A DNA stretch of 64,000 nucleotides from Shimazuella soli (GCF_022511585.1 NZ_JAKWBN010000003.1:248001-312000), one strand, 5' to 3'. Numbered from the stretch's first letter, positions 26,568 to 35,471 are shown. A program made the numbers and translations. Notes: generated by a model not told the origin, from the sequence alone.

Positions 26568-27500
26568 ATGAAGGTTCTTGTAACGGGTGGAGCTGGTTTT
26601 ATCGGTTCACATATTGTCGATCAATTGCTGGAAAAAGGTCATGAAGTGGTCATTATTGATAACATGTCCTCCGGTAAAGAGACAAACCTAAATCCAAAGG
26701 CAGCTTTTTATCGCATCGATATGGAAGATGCTAAAATCCAAGAAGTTTTTCAACGAGAAAAACCGAAAACAGTTATTCATCAGGCAGCACAAACTGTTGT
26801 GCAGACATCCGTCCGTCAGCCAGTTTATGATGCACATATGAATATTCTCGGTACGATTAATCTTCTTGAGGCAGCACGTCTTTATGGAACTAAAAAGTTT
26901 GTTTATGCATCTTCGGCAGCAGTTTACGGAGATCCACAGTATGTACCCATTGATGAAAGACATCCTGTAGGTCCACTTTCTGGATACGGGATTTCCAAAT
27001 ACACACCAGAGCAGTATTTACGGGTGTATCAGCAAATGTATGGGATGGAATTCACCATCTTACGTTACGCAAATGTGTATGGTATTCGTCAAGACCCTCA
27101 AGGCGAAGGCGGAGTTATTTCTATTTTCATCGATAAAGTGCTGGCGGAAAGTCCTTTTACGATCTTTGGGAATGGAGAGCAAACAAGAGATTATATATAT
27201 GTGGAAGATGTCGCCAAAGCAAATCTGGCAGCGCTGAAAGCCGGAAATAACGAAGTGTTTAATATTGGAACAGGTGTACATACTACTCTGAATCAGTTGG
27301 TGGAAAAACTACAGCAAATCAGTGGGAAGGCTCTAGAAACCATATATGAAAAAGAGCGGCTTGGAGATATTAAGCACAGTTATTTCACTGTAAATAAGGC
27401 AAAAAACAATTTACATTGGACTCCAGAAGTATCATTGGATGAGGGTTTACGTAAGACTTATCAGTATTATTCACTTCAAAATTCTACTAAAATATTGTAA
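26568..27500 (+). CDS. NAD-dependent nucleotide-sugar epimerase/dehydratase
   Basis: 310-residue extended SDR. VTGGAGFIGSHIVDQLLEKG is the NAD site; YASSAAVYG and YGISKYTPEQYL give the Ser/Tyr-x3-Lys catalytic set; RYANVYGIRQDPQGEGGVIS is the UDP-sugar region. Best guess is a UDP-glucose or UDP-GlcNAc 4-epimerase. ATG 26568 follows GTGAAGGAG; upstream in-frame codons run through the hairpin and are not used. Confidence 0.85.
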   Translation: MKVLVTGGAGFIGSHIVDQLLEKGHEVVIIDNMSSGKETNLNPKAAFYRIDMEDAKIQEVFQREKPKTVIHQAAQTVVQTSVRQPVYDAHMNILGTINLLEAARLYGTKKFVYASSAAVYGDPQYVPIDERHPVGPLSGYGISKYTPEQYLRVYQQMYGMEFTILRYANVYGIRQDPQGEGGVISIFIDKVLAESPFTIFGNGEQTRDYIYVEDVAKANLAALKAGNNEVFNIGTGVHTTLNQLVEKLQQISGKALETIYEKERLGDIKHSYFTVNKAKNNLHWTPEVSLDEGLRKTYQYYSLQNSTKIL

Positions 27501-27565
27501 CATTTAACCTCTTGTACTTTCATTACAACTATTTTATACTAAGTTACAGGTCATGAAATATTCCT

Positions 27566-27581
27566 GTAACATAAATGTTAC
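27566..27581. promoter_or_regulatory. Palindrome before the sugar transferase gene
   Basis: GTAACAT-AA-ATGTTAC, perfect arms of 7; a further half-site TGTAACATTT lies at about 27497. It uses the same heptamer as the operon palindrome at 22228, in the reverse arrangement. Confidence 0.4.
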
Positions 27582-27639
27582 TTTCGTAATGAAATCAAAC
27601 AAATTTGGATATAGATATAGAAGTAGGAGTGGTGAAGAG

Positions 27640-28284
27640 ATGCGTTCCAAAGTAATGGCGGAAAACCAGACACAGTTGTATTTTGGGGATACAGGTATAA
27701 GTAGGATTATGTATCCTGCGGTAAAACGTACTTTTGAAATATTATTTTCCCTTTTACTGCTGGTTGTCACATTGCCGGTGCTTCTCGTCACTGCGATTGC
27801 GATTAAACTTGAGTCACCTGGTTCTATCTTTTATAAACAAGAACGAGTTGGCAAAAACGGAAAACTGTTTAACGTATGGAAATTAAGATCGATGCGTAAT
27901 GATGCTGAGAAAAATGGACCACAATGGGCTTCAAAAAATGATGCACGTGTTACACAAGTAGGAAGTTTTATTCGTAAAACGCGGATTGACGAGTTACCAC
28001 AATTATTCAATGTTTTGAATGGTGAAATGAGCTTAATCGGTCCACGTCCCGAACGTCCCATGTTTACCGAGCAATTTGACAAAGAGATCCCTGGATTTAA
28101 AAATCGATTGTTGGTAAAACCAGGTCTTACGGGTTGGGCGCAAGTCAATGGTGGTTATGAAATGACCCCAGCAGAGAAATTGGATTTGGATATGTACTAC
28201 ATTCAAAAACAATCTTTTAAATTAGATACAAAAATCTTTTTCCGTACCATTAAAGTTGTCTTTACTGGGGATGGAGCTAGATAA
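27640..28284 (+). CDS. Polyisoprenyl-phosphate sugar-1-phosphate transferase (EpsL/WbaP-type core)
   Basis: 214-residue monotopic phosphoglycosyl transferase that starts polymer repeat units on undecaprenyl phosphate. One membrane hairpin (LFSLLLLVVTLPVLLVTAIA), then SPGSIFYKQERVGKNGK, the catalytic Asp-Glu in RKTRIDELPQLFNVLNGEMS and LIGPRPERP. ATG 27640 is backed by AGGAGTGGTGAAGAG. It would commit the sugars made by the upstream genes to a cell-surface glycan. Confidence 0.9.
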   Translation: MRSKVMAENQTQLYFGDTGISRIMYPAVKRTFEILFSLLLLVVTLPVLLVTAIAIKLESPGSIFYKQERVGKNGKLFNVWKLRSMRNDAEKNGPQWASKNDARVTQVGSFIRKTRIDELPQLFNVLNGEMSLIGPRPERPMFTEQFDKEIPGFKNRLLVKPGLTGWAQVNGGYEMTPAEKLDLDMYYIQKQSFKLDTKIFFRTIKVVFTGDGAR

Positions 28285-28286
28285 GA

Positions 28287-28313
28287 AAAGATGGAGCTAT
28301 CTGCTCCATCTTT
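28287..28313 (+). terminator. Terminator of the sugar transferase gene
   Basis: AAAGATGGAGC-TATCT-GCTCCATCTTT followed by T-rich sequence; perfect 11-bp stem. Confidence 0.88.
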
Positions 28314-28378
28314 TTATTTTGGTTGAGATAAAGTATTATTTTAGTGTTGGCAGGTGACGTCTTTTTGATGGGATAGAC

Positions 28379-28576
28379 ATGAGTTTTGATGAGTACAACA
28401 GGTACCTCCACCAAGTACTCAATAAGCTAATTGAAATGTCGGAGGAAGAGGCTCGAAGTTATGACGCTCGTCTCCCTCGTATTCGCAAACTTGGGATGGA
28501 CGGCAAGCCAGCTGCTGCGGTCTTTGAACTGGCATTTGTGAATGATACTGTGCTTCATTCTATCCATCTGAGATGA
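28379..28576 (+). CDS. Small hypothetical protein in a GC-richer islet
   Basis: 65 residues (MSFDEYNRYLHQVLNKLIEM...), probably helical and soluble, no family recognised. A 60-base sample is 53% GC (32 of 60). The ribosome site is poor (GATGGGATAG). It is followed by a CTTTCC-GAGA-GGAAAG hairpin. Belongs to the set of single-gene islets in this window. Confidence 0.5.
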   Translation: MSFDEYNRYLHQVLNKLIEMSEEEARSYDARLPRIRKLGMDGKPAAAVFELAFVNDTVLHSIHLR

Positions 28577-28591
28577 CGCACCTTGACCTCC

Positions 28592-28608
28592 TTTCCGAGA
28601 GGAAAGCG
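28592..28608 (+). terminator. GNRA-capped hairpin after the 65-residue gene
   Basis: CTTTCC-GAGA-GGAAAG, perfect 6-bp stem with a GAGA tetraloop and no T tract, 16 bases after the stop. Confidence 0.35.
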
Positions 28609-28689
28609 AGCCCCTGATAATTGGAGTTAGATGCCAAAAAGCAGGGGGATGATTACAAGGGCTGCGAATGGCCTGTTTTATAGATAAAA

Positions 28690-28712
28690 AATAGCACCCT
28701 TGGGGTGCTATT
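28690..28712. terminator. Bidirectional terminator
   Basis: AATAGCACCC-TTG-GGGTGCTATT. On the minus strand it is followed by TTTTTTATC, so it fits as the terminator of the 36-residue gene at 28857; on plus it is followed by TCTATAT. Confidence 0.75.
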
Positions 28713-28746
28713 TCTATATAAGTGTCCTGATTTTCTTACACAGGGT

Positions 28747-28857
28747 CTAAAAAATGCTTTTTAGCGCCAAGTAGATAAGACCCCACATTGGAATACTGAG
28801 TAAAACTGCATTCATAACTCCCAACCAGAAAAACTTACCTACCACTGTGTATTGCAT
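28747..28857 (-). CDS. 36-residue hydrophobic membrane peptide
   Basis: Minus-strand ATG 28857 with GGAGG 9 bases upstream opens MQYTVVGKFFWLGVMNAVLL and continues to ...LIYLALKSIF, then stop. Nearly the whole peptide is one or two membrane segments. A perfect -10 TATAAT lies about 40 bases upstream and a terminator directly downstream, so it has all parts of a small gene. No family recognised; small membrane peptides of this size in spore formers are often sporulation or stress proteins. Confidence 0.6.
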   Translation of the reverse strand: MQYTVVGKFFWLGVMNAVLLSIPMWGLIYLALKSIF

Positions 28858-28895
28858 CAAAGACACCTCCGTTTTGATCTGATGTCTTTATTATA
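28851..28895 (-). promoter_or_regulatory. Promoter -10 and hairpin leader of the 36-residue gene
   Basis: On the minus strand TATAAT is followed at once by AAAGACA, which pairs with TGTCTTT just before the ATG, leaving the ribosome site GGAGG in the loop. The transcript leader would be almost entirely this hairpin. Confidence 0.45.
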
Positions 28896-29039
28896 TTCAA
28901 AATGTGTGAGGTTTAAAGGATTTGGGGAGAAATGTAAATGAACTGTAATGTTGGGGTAATATCATTTGTCATTGTTACAATTTGGCACTTCTATTATTTC
29001 AGAATGATGTTGGCATGAAATAAATTGGTCTAATTTGAT

Positions 29040-29080
29040 GTCCTCCGTGGCTGTCAAAGCACGGGGGACGGATATTTTTT
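29040..29080 (+). terminator. Orphan terminator
   Basis: GTCCTCCGTG pairs with CACGGGGGAC (one T-G) over a 10-base loop; six T at 29075-29080. No plus-strand gene ends within 450 bases upstream, so it may end a small RNA. Confidence 0.6.
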
Positions 29081-29172
29081 GGACTTTCATAATTTCGAGG
29101 TAATTCGTTGAGCAGTTACAACTTCGGTCGACCCTGAAATAGGTTTCTATGTTTATTCTTTATATTTCCATG

Positions 29173-29201
29173 TTGATTTTTATATTTTTATTCGTTATAA
29201 T
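29173..29201 (+). promoter_or_regulatory. Promoter of the metNIQ leader
   Basis: TTGATT, a 17-base spacer and a perfect TATAAT, about 25 bases before the riboswitch. Confidence 0.7.
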
Positions 29202-29223
29202 AAAGTTAACTTGATATGTAGTT

Positions 29224-29332
29224 CTCTTATCCAGAGAGGTGGAGGGACAGGCCCTATGATACCTCGGCAACCATCCGTTAAGGAAAGGTGCCAATTCCTA
29301 CAGAATTTTTGGTTCTGACAGATGAGAGAAGG
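29224..29332 (+). ncRNA. SAM-I riboswitch (S-box)
   Basis: Contains the S-box signature blocks in order: CTTATCCAGAGAGGTGGAGG, GACAGGCCCTATGATACC, TCGGCAACC, GGTGCCAATTCC and CAGATGAGAGAAGG. Directly followed by a terminator and the methionine transporter genes, so S-adenosylmethionine should shut the operon off by premature termination. Confidence 0.96.
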
Positions 29333-29348
29333 CGATATGAAAATGTAT

Positions 29349-29380
29349 CCCTTTTTGCATCTGTGCAAAAAGGGTTTTTT
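29349..29380 (+). terminator. Riboswitch-controlled terminator
   Basis: CCCTTTTTGCA-TCTG-TGCAAAAAGGG followed by six T; perfect 11-bp stem, 17 bases after the S-box core. Confidence 0.93.
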
Positions 29381-29404
29381 ATTATTTTAGGAGGTGCTTT
29401 GAAA

Positions 29405-30163
29405 TTGAGTTTCATCCAGTTGCAAAACGTCTCCAAACGATATGCTGAAGTAACAGCACTTGATCGTGTGTCTGTAGAAGTACAGACAGGAGAAATGCTT
29501 GGGATTATTGGTCATAGCGGCGCAGGTAAAAGTACTTTGCTGCGAATGATAAATGGATTGGAACAGCCAACTGAGGGCGATGTTTTGATTAAGGGTAAAA
29601 ATATTACGGATCTAAACAAGTTGGAATTACGTCAGCTTCGCAGTAATATTGGAATGATTTTCCAACATTTTAATTTGTTATCGTCCCGAACCGTATTTCA
29701 AAATGTCGCGTTTCCGATGCAAATTGTGGGCAAGAAAAAGTCTGAGATCAAGGCTCGCGTCGAAGAGTTGTTAGAACGTGTCGGACTTTCGGACAAGAAA
29801 AATGCTTATCCCTCACAACTAAGTGGTGGGCAAAAACAGCGTGTAGGAATTGCTAGAGCACTCGCAAATCATCCAGAGATTGTACTCTGTGATGAGGCCA
29901 CCTCTGCACTTGATCCTGCAACGACAGACTCCATCTTACAATTAATTCAAGAGATTAATCGGGAGACAGGTATTACGTTTGTGTTTATTACTCACGAGAT
30001 GTCTGTTGTAGAAAAAGTTTGCAGCCAAGTTGCAGTCCTAGAGGCTGGCCGCATCGTGGAAACAGGAAAAGTAGAGGACGTTTTCTCCAACCCTAGGCAC
30101 GATGTAACCAAATCTTTTTTGGGTCTAACTCCTAAGAAAGGAGGGAATCGAAATGTCTCCTAG
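29405..30163 (+). CDS. metN: Methionine ABC transporter ATP-binding protein, short form
   Basis: 252 residues. Walker [10 protein letters not shown] at 36-44, Q-loop [12 protein letters not shown], signature LSGGQKQR, Walker [13 protein letters not shown]. Ends soon after [13 protein letters not shown], so it lacks the C-terminal NIL (ACT-like) domain of about 90 residues with which MetN of many bacteria senses methionine. I start it at TTG 29405, 8 bases after AGGAGGTG; TTG 29399 is too close. It follows a SAM riboswitch, overlaps metI and precedes metQ. Confidence 0.93.
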   Translation: MSFIQLQNVSKRYAEVTALDRVSVEVQTGEMLGIIGHSGAGKSTLLRMINGLEQPTEGDVLIKGKNITDLNKLELRQLRSNIGMIFQHFNLLSSRTVFQNVAFPMQIVGKKKSEIKARVEELLERVGLSDKKNAYPSQLSGGQKQRVGIARALANHPEIVLCDEATSALDPATTDSILQLIQEINRETGITFVFITHEMSVVEKVCSQVAVLEAGRIVETGKVEDVFSNPRHDVTKSFLGLTPKKGGNRNVS

Positions 30164-30821
30164 TTTAGATTGGAATCTCATCTTACAAGGAACGCAAGAA
30201 ACATTGTGGATGGTCGCGATTTCTACCTTTTTTGCTGCACTGATTGGTGTACCTTTAGGTGTTTTGTTAGTAGTCACAGATCGAGGACAATTTTGGGAAC
30301 TAACTTGGCTGCAAAAGGTGTTAGGATTTATTGTTAATATTTTTCGTGCTGTACCCTTTATCGTCTTGATCTTATTTTTATTTCCAGTTACGAAATGGAT
30401 TTTAGGTACATCACTTGGAACAACTGCAGCGACCATTCCATTGATTGCTGGTGCAGCACCATTTTTTGCTCGGATGGTGGAGACTGCTATCCGAGAGATT
30501 GACCGTGGTGTAGTAGAAGCAGCAGAAGCAATGGGTGCAGGACCCTTCACCATTATATTGCGGGTGTTTCTGCCGGAGGCAATGCCGGCGATCATCTCGG
30601 GTTTGACTGTTTCCTGTGTTAGTTTAATCAGTTATTCTGCAATGGCTGGTATGGTTGGAGGAGGAGGTCTTGGTGACCTTGCACTCCGCTATGGATTTCA
30701 GATGTTTGATGAAAAAATGATGTTTGCTTGTGGAATACTACTTGTGGTAATGGTGCAATTGGTTCAATGGATCGGGGATTTTATTTCCCGTCGCTTAGAT
30801 AAACGAAATCTACAATCATAG
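30153..30821 (+). CDS. metI: Methionine ABC transporter permease
   Basis: 222 residues, five membrane helices. The ATPase-coupling EAA loop reads [20 protein letters not shown]. The start ATG 30153 lies within the end of metN behind AAAGGAGGG. Characteristic N-terminal [20 protein letters not shown] and [15 protein letters not shown] segments of the MetI group. Confidence 0.94.
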   Translation: MSPSLDWNLILQGTQETLWMVAISTFFAALIGVPLGVLLVVTDRGQFWELTWLQKVLGFIVNIFRAVPFIVLILFLFPVTKWILGTSLGTTAATIPLIAGAAPFFARMVETAIREIDRGVVEAAEAMGAGPFTIILRVFLPEAMPAIISGLTVSCVSLISYSAMAGMVGGGGLGDLALRYGFQMFDEKMMFACGILLVVMVQLVQWIGDFISRRLDKRNLQS

Positions 30822-30833
30822 AGGTGAATGGTA

Positions 30834-31640
30834 ATGAAAAAGTGGCTATTATTGAGTTTTTCTCTCATCCTTGCAGTTATCGTGTCTGCTTGTGGAAACA
30901 CAGATACTAGTAAAAGTACAGGATCACAAACATTGACAGTAGGAGCAACACAAGTCCCTCATGCAGAAATTTTAAATTTTGTAAAACCGATTTTGAAAAA
31001 ACAAGGTGTTGATCTTCAAGTAAAAGTCTTTCAAGATTACGTATTACCAAACCGTGCTGTAGAAGAAGGACAAATTGATGCTAACTATTTTCAACACATT
31101 CCCTGGATGGAAACAACAAATAAAGAAAACGGATTTCATTTGGTAAAAGTAGTTGGTGTTCACATTGAGCCAATGGGTGCTTACTCTCAAAAGATCAAAA
31201 ATAAGTCTCAAATTAAAAATGGTGCTACGATCGCTGTTCCAAATGCTACATCAGAGATCACTCGTGCTCTGCTATTGCTTGATGCAAATGGTGTGATCAA
31301 GCTGGACAATCGAAATGGTGAGAAAACCGTTAAAAACATTGTTTCTAACCCAAAACATGTCCAAATCAAGCCCCTTGAAGCAGCTATGTTACCAAGGGTT
31401 CTAGATCAAGTTGACCTTGCGATCATCAATACCAACTATGCACTTCAAGCAAAACTAAATCCTACAAAAGATGCAATCTTTATCGAAGATTCTAAGTCTC
31501 CATATGTGAATGTGCTCGCAACGAAAAAAGGAAAAGAGAATGATCCTCGTATTCAAAAGCTAGCTAAAGTGTTGAATTCTCCTGAAGTGAAAAAGTTTAT
31601 AGAAGATAAATACAAAGGTGCTGTAGTACCAGCATTTTAA
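30834..31640 (+). CDS. metQ: Methionine-binding lipoprotein
   Basis: 268 residues of the NlpA/MetQ family. Lipobox VSAC puts the lipidated cysteine at residue 20; the mature part has TVGATQVPHAEILNFVKPIL and ANYFQHIPWME, which line the methionine pocket. ATG 30834 is 7 bases after GAGGTGA (ATG 30828 is too close). Delivers methionine to MetNI at the outer membrane face. Confidence 0.94.
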   Translation: MKKWLLLSFSLILAVIVSACGNTDTSKSTGSQTLTVGATQVPHAEILNFVKPILKKQGVDLQVKVFQDYVLPNRAVEEGQIDANYFQHIPWMETTNKENGFHLVKVVGVHIEPMGAYSQKIKNKSQIKNGATIAVPNATSEITRALLLLDANGVIKLDNRNGEKTVKNIVSNPKHVQIKPLEAAMLPRVLDQVDLAIINTNYALQAKLNPTKDAIFIEDSKSPYVNVLATKKGKENDPRIQKLAKVLNSPEVKKFIEDKYKGAVVPAF

Positions 31641-31644
31641 TGAG

Positions 31645-31675
31645 AAGAAGATCCTATTAAAGGATCTTCTTTTAA
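31645..31675 (+). terminator. Terminator of metNIQ
   Basis: AAGAAGATCCT-ATTAA-AGGATCTTCTT followed by TTAAATTT; perfect 11-bp stem. Confidence 0.85.
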
Positions 31676-31772
31676 ATTTATTCGGTTTTGAATATGTAAT
31701 CTAATGAAACAGGTTAGTTGGTCATATAAAAAAGAACAGTACTTATTTGAATTCATGCTTATTAAGGTGATG

Positions 31773-32147
31773 CTATTCTTCATACCCGATTTTAGCGATT
31801 GTTTTTCGCAAATCATCTGTGAGTTCACCGGAAAACCTTTTTTCTTTACCAACAAAAAAAGAGATTTCACAACCAGATACTTGAGTTGCTTTGGACATTA
31901 ATTCATACCCTTCTTTCGAAAAAACAAGTCCGTTCATTACTTCTTCTGATTCGAAGTGAGTCTCCATAATGATATCAAGTCCTTTGACATCTTGGTCGAT
32001 ATCGGGGCTTACATCATATACTTTTGTGATATCTGTACAGAGAACTCCTGGGATTTGGTGAATGGTTGGAAAGATGGTCTCAATATAAAACTTGAGAAGA
32101 GCATCAACATTTTCTATTTTTTTAAACATCGTTATTGTTTTAATCAT
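31773..32147 (-). CDS. EthD-like small protein, hypothetical
   Basis: 124 residues resembling the EthD/ferredoxin-like dimeric barrel group: MIKTITMFKKIENVDALLKF at the start, then QIPGVLCTDITKV and an HFESEEVMNGLVFSKEG region. GAAAGGA precedes the ATG at 32147. It lies divergent from the P450 gene; members of the EthD group often accompany P450s, but here the two do not form an operon. Family call is tentative. Confidence 0.5.
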   Translation of the reverse strand: MIKTITMFKKIENVDALLKFYIETIFPTIHQIPGVLCTDITKVYDVSPDIDQDVKGLDIIMETHFESEEVMNGLVFSKEGYELMSKATQVSGCEISFFVGKEKRFSGELTDDLRKTIAKIGYEE

Positions 32148-32452
32148 AATTTTTATCCTTTCTCAAATGGTCTACTTTTTTTAGATTTAATAATATTTAC
32201 AAAACTAATGATGTTAAGTTTGTTGGTATATGGGTGAAATGGATAACATGTTATTTTTAATTCTACTTATTTTGAATAGATTTAATTATTATAATATGGA
32301 TGGATTAATATTGCATCCATATAATATGTATTGTACATTATTTTCCCACTACATAAACATAATAATATTAATAGTGGTAATTTTGATTTATTTTCTTCCT
32401 GTAATAGAATAGAATATGAGATAGATTGAATTTTATTTCTGGAGGAGATCAA
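32148..32452. other. AT-rich intergenic region with inverted repeats
   Basis: Divergent promoter region between the EthD-like and P450 genes. It contains the palindrome ATAACATGTTAT (32243-32254) and a perfect inverted repeat ATATGGATG/CATCCATAT (32294-32322). Both are possible operators. No gene seen. Confidence 0.4.
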
Positions 32453-33619
32453 TTGAATCATTCCGTTTCTAATCCTTTTCCTTGGTATAAAAAAATGTCT
32501 GCGGAGAATCCAGTCTATTATGATAAAGATTACATGCATTATTTCGGTGCAAAAGGAGCTTGGCATGTATTTCGCTATCACGATGTGCAGACAGTACTTT
32601 ACGATTGGGAAAACTTTTCATCTGAATATGCCCCAAAAGTAGACAATATTTTATCGGCTGCTATTCAAGTAACAGACCCCCCGCGCCATAAACAACTTCG
32701 GTTACTCGTATCCAAAGCATTTACACCTAATGTGATTGAGAACATGAAACCTTGGATCCAAGAAATAACGAAGGAATTGTTAGATAAAGTAGCGGATAAA
32801 GGAGAAATGGATGTTACAGTTGATTTAGCTGTTCCAGTACCCATACAAGTAATTGCTAAAATGCTTGGTGTTCCGTATGAGGATCGAGACAAATTTAAAT
32901 TTTGGTCCACTATCATTGTGAAAAACCCTACAGAAGTAGAAGGTGGAGTCAACGGATACTTCCAAGCTCAGCAAGAAATGGCTCAGTATTTTATGAATCT
33001 ATTTGAAGAAAGATTGAAAGATCCAAAAGACGATCTAATTTCCCACTTACAACGAGTTGATCTAGAAGGAGAAAAACTATCAGAACAAGACCTCCTTGCA
33101 TTCTGTATTACTTTATTAGTTGCTGGGAATGAAACAACAACTAATTTGATCAGTGCTGCTATATATACTTTTATCGAAAATCCAGAAATTCAAGAGCATC
33201 TTTACCAATATCCTGAAGTTATTCCAACAGCAATTGAGGAAATATTACGATATCGAGCGCCTGTACAATACATCAATCGAATTGCTACAAAGGATGTTGA
33301 ATTAGGTGGTCAAACTATAAAAAAAGGTGACCTAATCAATGCTTGGATGGGATCAGCAAATAGAGATGCATCTGTATTTGAAAATCCAGATACATTTGAT
33401 TTAAACAGAACGAATTTAAAGCATACAAGCTTTGGTCATGGTATTCATTTTTGTTTAGGTGCACCATTAGCAAGATTAGAAGCGAAAATTGTTTTGGAAT
33501 TACTATTTTCCCAGTTTAAACAACTAGAATTGAAAGATACTAGCAAGGAACTAGAGATGAATGAAATAAATCTTATGTTTTCCATCAAATCACTGCCTAT
33601 TGTATTTAAAAAGCGTTAA
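32453..33619 (+). CDS. Cytochrome P450 (CYP109/YjiB-like)
   Basis: 388-residue soluble bacterial P450. Oxygen-binding I helix AGNETTTN (224-231), ExxR at 263-266 (EILRYRAP) and the haem loop FGHGIHFCLGAPLARLEA with Cys334. The start is TTG 32453, 5 bases after GGAGGAGATC; the upstream ATG 32426 has no site. Redox partners are not encoded nearby. YjiB-type enzymes hydroxylate fatty acids and terpenoids; the real substrate is unknown. Confidence 0.92.
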   Translation: MNHSVSNPFPWYKKMSAENPVYYDKDYMHYFGAKGAWHVFRYHDVQTVLYDWENFSSEYAPKVDNILSAAIQVTDPPRHKQLRLLVSKAFTPNVIENMKPWIQEITKELLDKVADKGEMDVTVDLAVPVPIQVIAKMLGVPYEDRDKFKFWSTIIVKNPTEVEGGVNGYFQAQQEMAQYFMNLFEERLKDPKDDLISHLQRVDLEGEKLSEQDLLAFCITLLVAGNETTTNLISAAIYTFIENPEIQEHLYQYPEVIPTAIEEILRYRAPVQYINRIATKDVELGGQTIKKGDLINAWMGSANRDASVFENPDTFDLNRTNLKHTSFGHGIHFCLGAPLARLEAKIVLELLFSQFKQLELKDTSKELEMNEINLMFSIKSLPIVFKKR

Positions 33620-33642
33620 TGCAGTTTGCTTGGATTTGTGAA

Positions 33643-33677
33643 AAGACTTGAGTTTAAATTAAAGCTCGAGTCTTTTT
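33643..33677 (+). terminator. Terminator of the P450 gene
   Basis: AAGACTTGAG pairs with CTCGAGTCTT (one wobble) over a 12-base loop; five T follow. Confidence 0.75.
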
Positions 33678-33825
33678 ATTATCTTTTTTAAGGATCAACT
33701 TACCTGTAGTCCTAAACATTTTGGGACTCAGGTCTTAGTGGAATTCCCATCCTCTGCTTGATGCCTTCATATTTAATGCTTCCTATAATCGAATTATTAA
33801 ATAAGAAGAAGAGAGGAAATATAAA

Positions 33826-35247
33826 GTGGAATCAAAAATAACCTCCGCTAAATCGATACTTCGTCTTACGGCAATAATGCTAATTCTGATATGTTTTACT
33901 GTGTTGACAAATGTCTTATATGTTCATGCTGCACCTATCAACGATTATGCAGAGAAAGAGATAGCGTTTCAAAGCCAAAATACTACCATGCACGGCACCG
34001 TTTTGATGCCTAAAGGGACAGAAAAACATCCAGGTATTGTTCTGGTTCACGGTTCAGGTCAAAAAGAAAGAGAAAAGTTAAGACAAGATGCAGAAGTATT
34101 TGCTAAAGCAGGCTTTGCGACTTTGATCTATGATAAACGAGACAAATCCAAAAATCGTACATTAGAAGTATTATCAGAAGATGCTTTAGCAGCAGTGCAT
34201 ACTCTTCAATCTCAATCAGGTGTAGATAAACAAAAAGTTGGGATTTGGGGATTTAGCGAAGGTGCATGGGTTGCTCCGATGGCCGCTGCCAAATCAAAAG
34301 ATATTTCGTTTGTAGTTTTATTAGGAACACCAGTGATTACTCCGATTCAACAACAAACATACAATATCCAAAACCGCTTCGTGCAAAATGGGGTTATATC
34401 GCAAAATGTTATGGATTCCTTAGTAATAAAAGGATCGAGATTTGTATTTACTTCTGGTATGTTTCCAGAAGCAGACCATAATGCCGAATACTATTTAAAA
34501 CAAGTAAAGCAACCAATTCTCGCAGTTTGGGGAGCAAAAGATCGTCTTACTCCTGCTGTAGAAGGATCAGAAAAACTAAAACAAATATGGAGGGAAAATG
34601 GCAACAAGTATGGATCGGTTTTATTTGTGGCAAATGCAGATCATGCTGCTCATCAAACAGATAAAACGGGATTTGAAAGGTATGATGCTTTTGCAGCAGG
34701 TTATGAGGAGGGAGTAACAAGTTGGTTGGATCAAGTAGTAAAAGGAAAACCTCCAGTATCGAAAGTATATGGACAAACTCCTGTACAAGATGTAGAGGTT
34801 TATCACAATCTCATTCAAGACGTGAAGGTGTATGATTCACTAGGTGTGGAAATTGCAGTACTCAGTATCTTGTTGATCGGTTACCTTGTTGCCATACTAA
34901 ATTCCATGTTTCATCGAAAAGAAAAGAAAGCATCCCCGATTACAGGATATGCAGGCTGGACTATCACCTCAGGACTAATAGCTACTCTTAGTTTTGCGAC
35001 TTACTTTATTATGATTTGGTCCAAAGGGGCGAAAATCATAGGCCCAATCATGTGGGATCGCCCGCTCATCTGGATGATCATTCAAATGTTTGCATGGCTT
35101 ACAACTCTACTTTCTGTCATCTTGGCTCTCCGTGGATTTAGTAACAAAGCCCTTAGACCTGATATATTTCGATATAGTCTGTTAGTGTTCTTAGGTATCT
35201 TATTTAGTATTTGGGCTTATTATTGGGGGATGTTGACACTGCTATAA
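33826..35247 (+). CDS. Membrane-anchored alpha/beta hydrolase
   Basis: 473 residues. N-terminal membrane segment (about 14-36), then a dienelactone-hydrolase-like domain: oxyanion region LVHGSGQKERE, nucleophile elbow GFSEG, acid AKDRLTP and histidine NADHAAHQ. The last 130 residues hold four further membrane helices, a fusion that is less common. The catalytic domain would face outward if the first helix is a signal anchor. GTG 33826 behind AGAGAGGAAA. Substrate unknown; peptide or ester turnover at the surface is possible. Confidence 0.8.
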   Translation: MESKITSAKSILRLTAIMLILICFTVLTNVLYVHAAPINDYAEKEIAFQSQNTTMHGTVLMPKGTEKHPGIVLVHGSGQKEREKLRQDAEVFAKAGFATLIYDKRDKSKNRTLEVLSEDALAAVHTLQSQSGVDKQKVGIWGFSEGAWVAPMAAAKSKDISFVVLLGTPVITPIQQQTYNIQNRFVQNGVISQNVMDSLVIKGSRFVFTSGMFPEADHNAEYYLKQVKQPILAVWGAKDRLTPAVEGSEKLKQIWRENGNKYGSVLFVANADHAAHQTDKTGFERYDAFAAGYEEGVTSWLDQVVKGKPPVSKVYGQTPVQDVEVYHNLIQDVKVYDSLGVEIAVLSILLIGYLVAILNSMFHRKEKKASPITGYAGWTITSGLIATLSFATYFIMIWSKGAKIIGPIMWDRPLIWMIIQMFAWLTTLLSVILALRGFSNKALRPDIFRYSLLVFLGILFSIWAYYWGMLTLL

Positions 35248-35307
35248 CTTAGTAGTAGGTTCTCTAAATTTGTATCCTTCTTCCTTTACGTTCAAATAGA
35301 AATTATG

Positions 35308-35350
35308 AAATGACTTGAGAAGCCTGTTAAAAAGGGAACTCAAGTCATTT
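35308..35350 (+). terminator. Terminator of the hydrolase gene
   Basis: AAATGACTTGAG pairs perfectly with CTCAAGTCATTT over a 19-base loop, then CTTTGTTTTTT. Confidence 0.8.
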
Positions 35351-35471
35351 CTTTGTTTTTTGGGATTACAGTTTGTTGCGTGCTGGTTTTACCTCAATAC
35401 AGTAATTGCTACTATTATAAAATAATTAAATTTTAGTTCGCATTACTTTACAATGGAAATGCGGTAAAGAA

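Noticed and set aside
29288-29404. Upstream extension of metN through the riboswitch
   Set aside because: It reads through the SAM aptamer and terminator; the true start follows AGGAGGTG at 29389.
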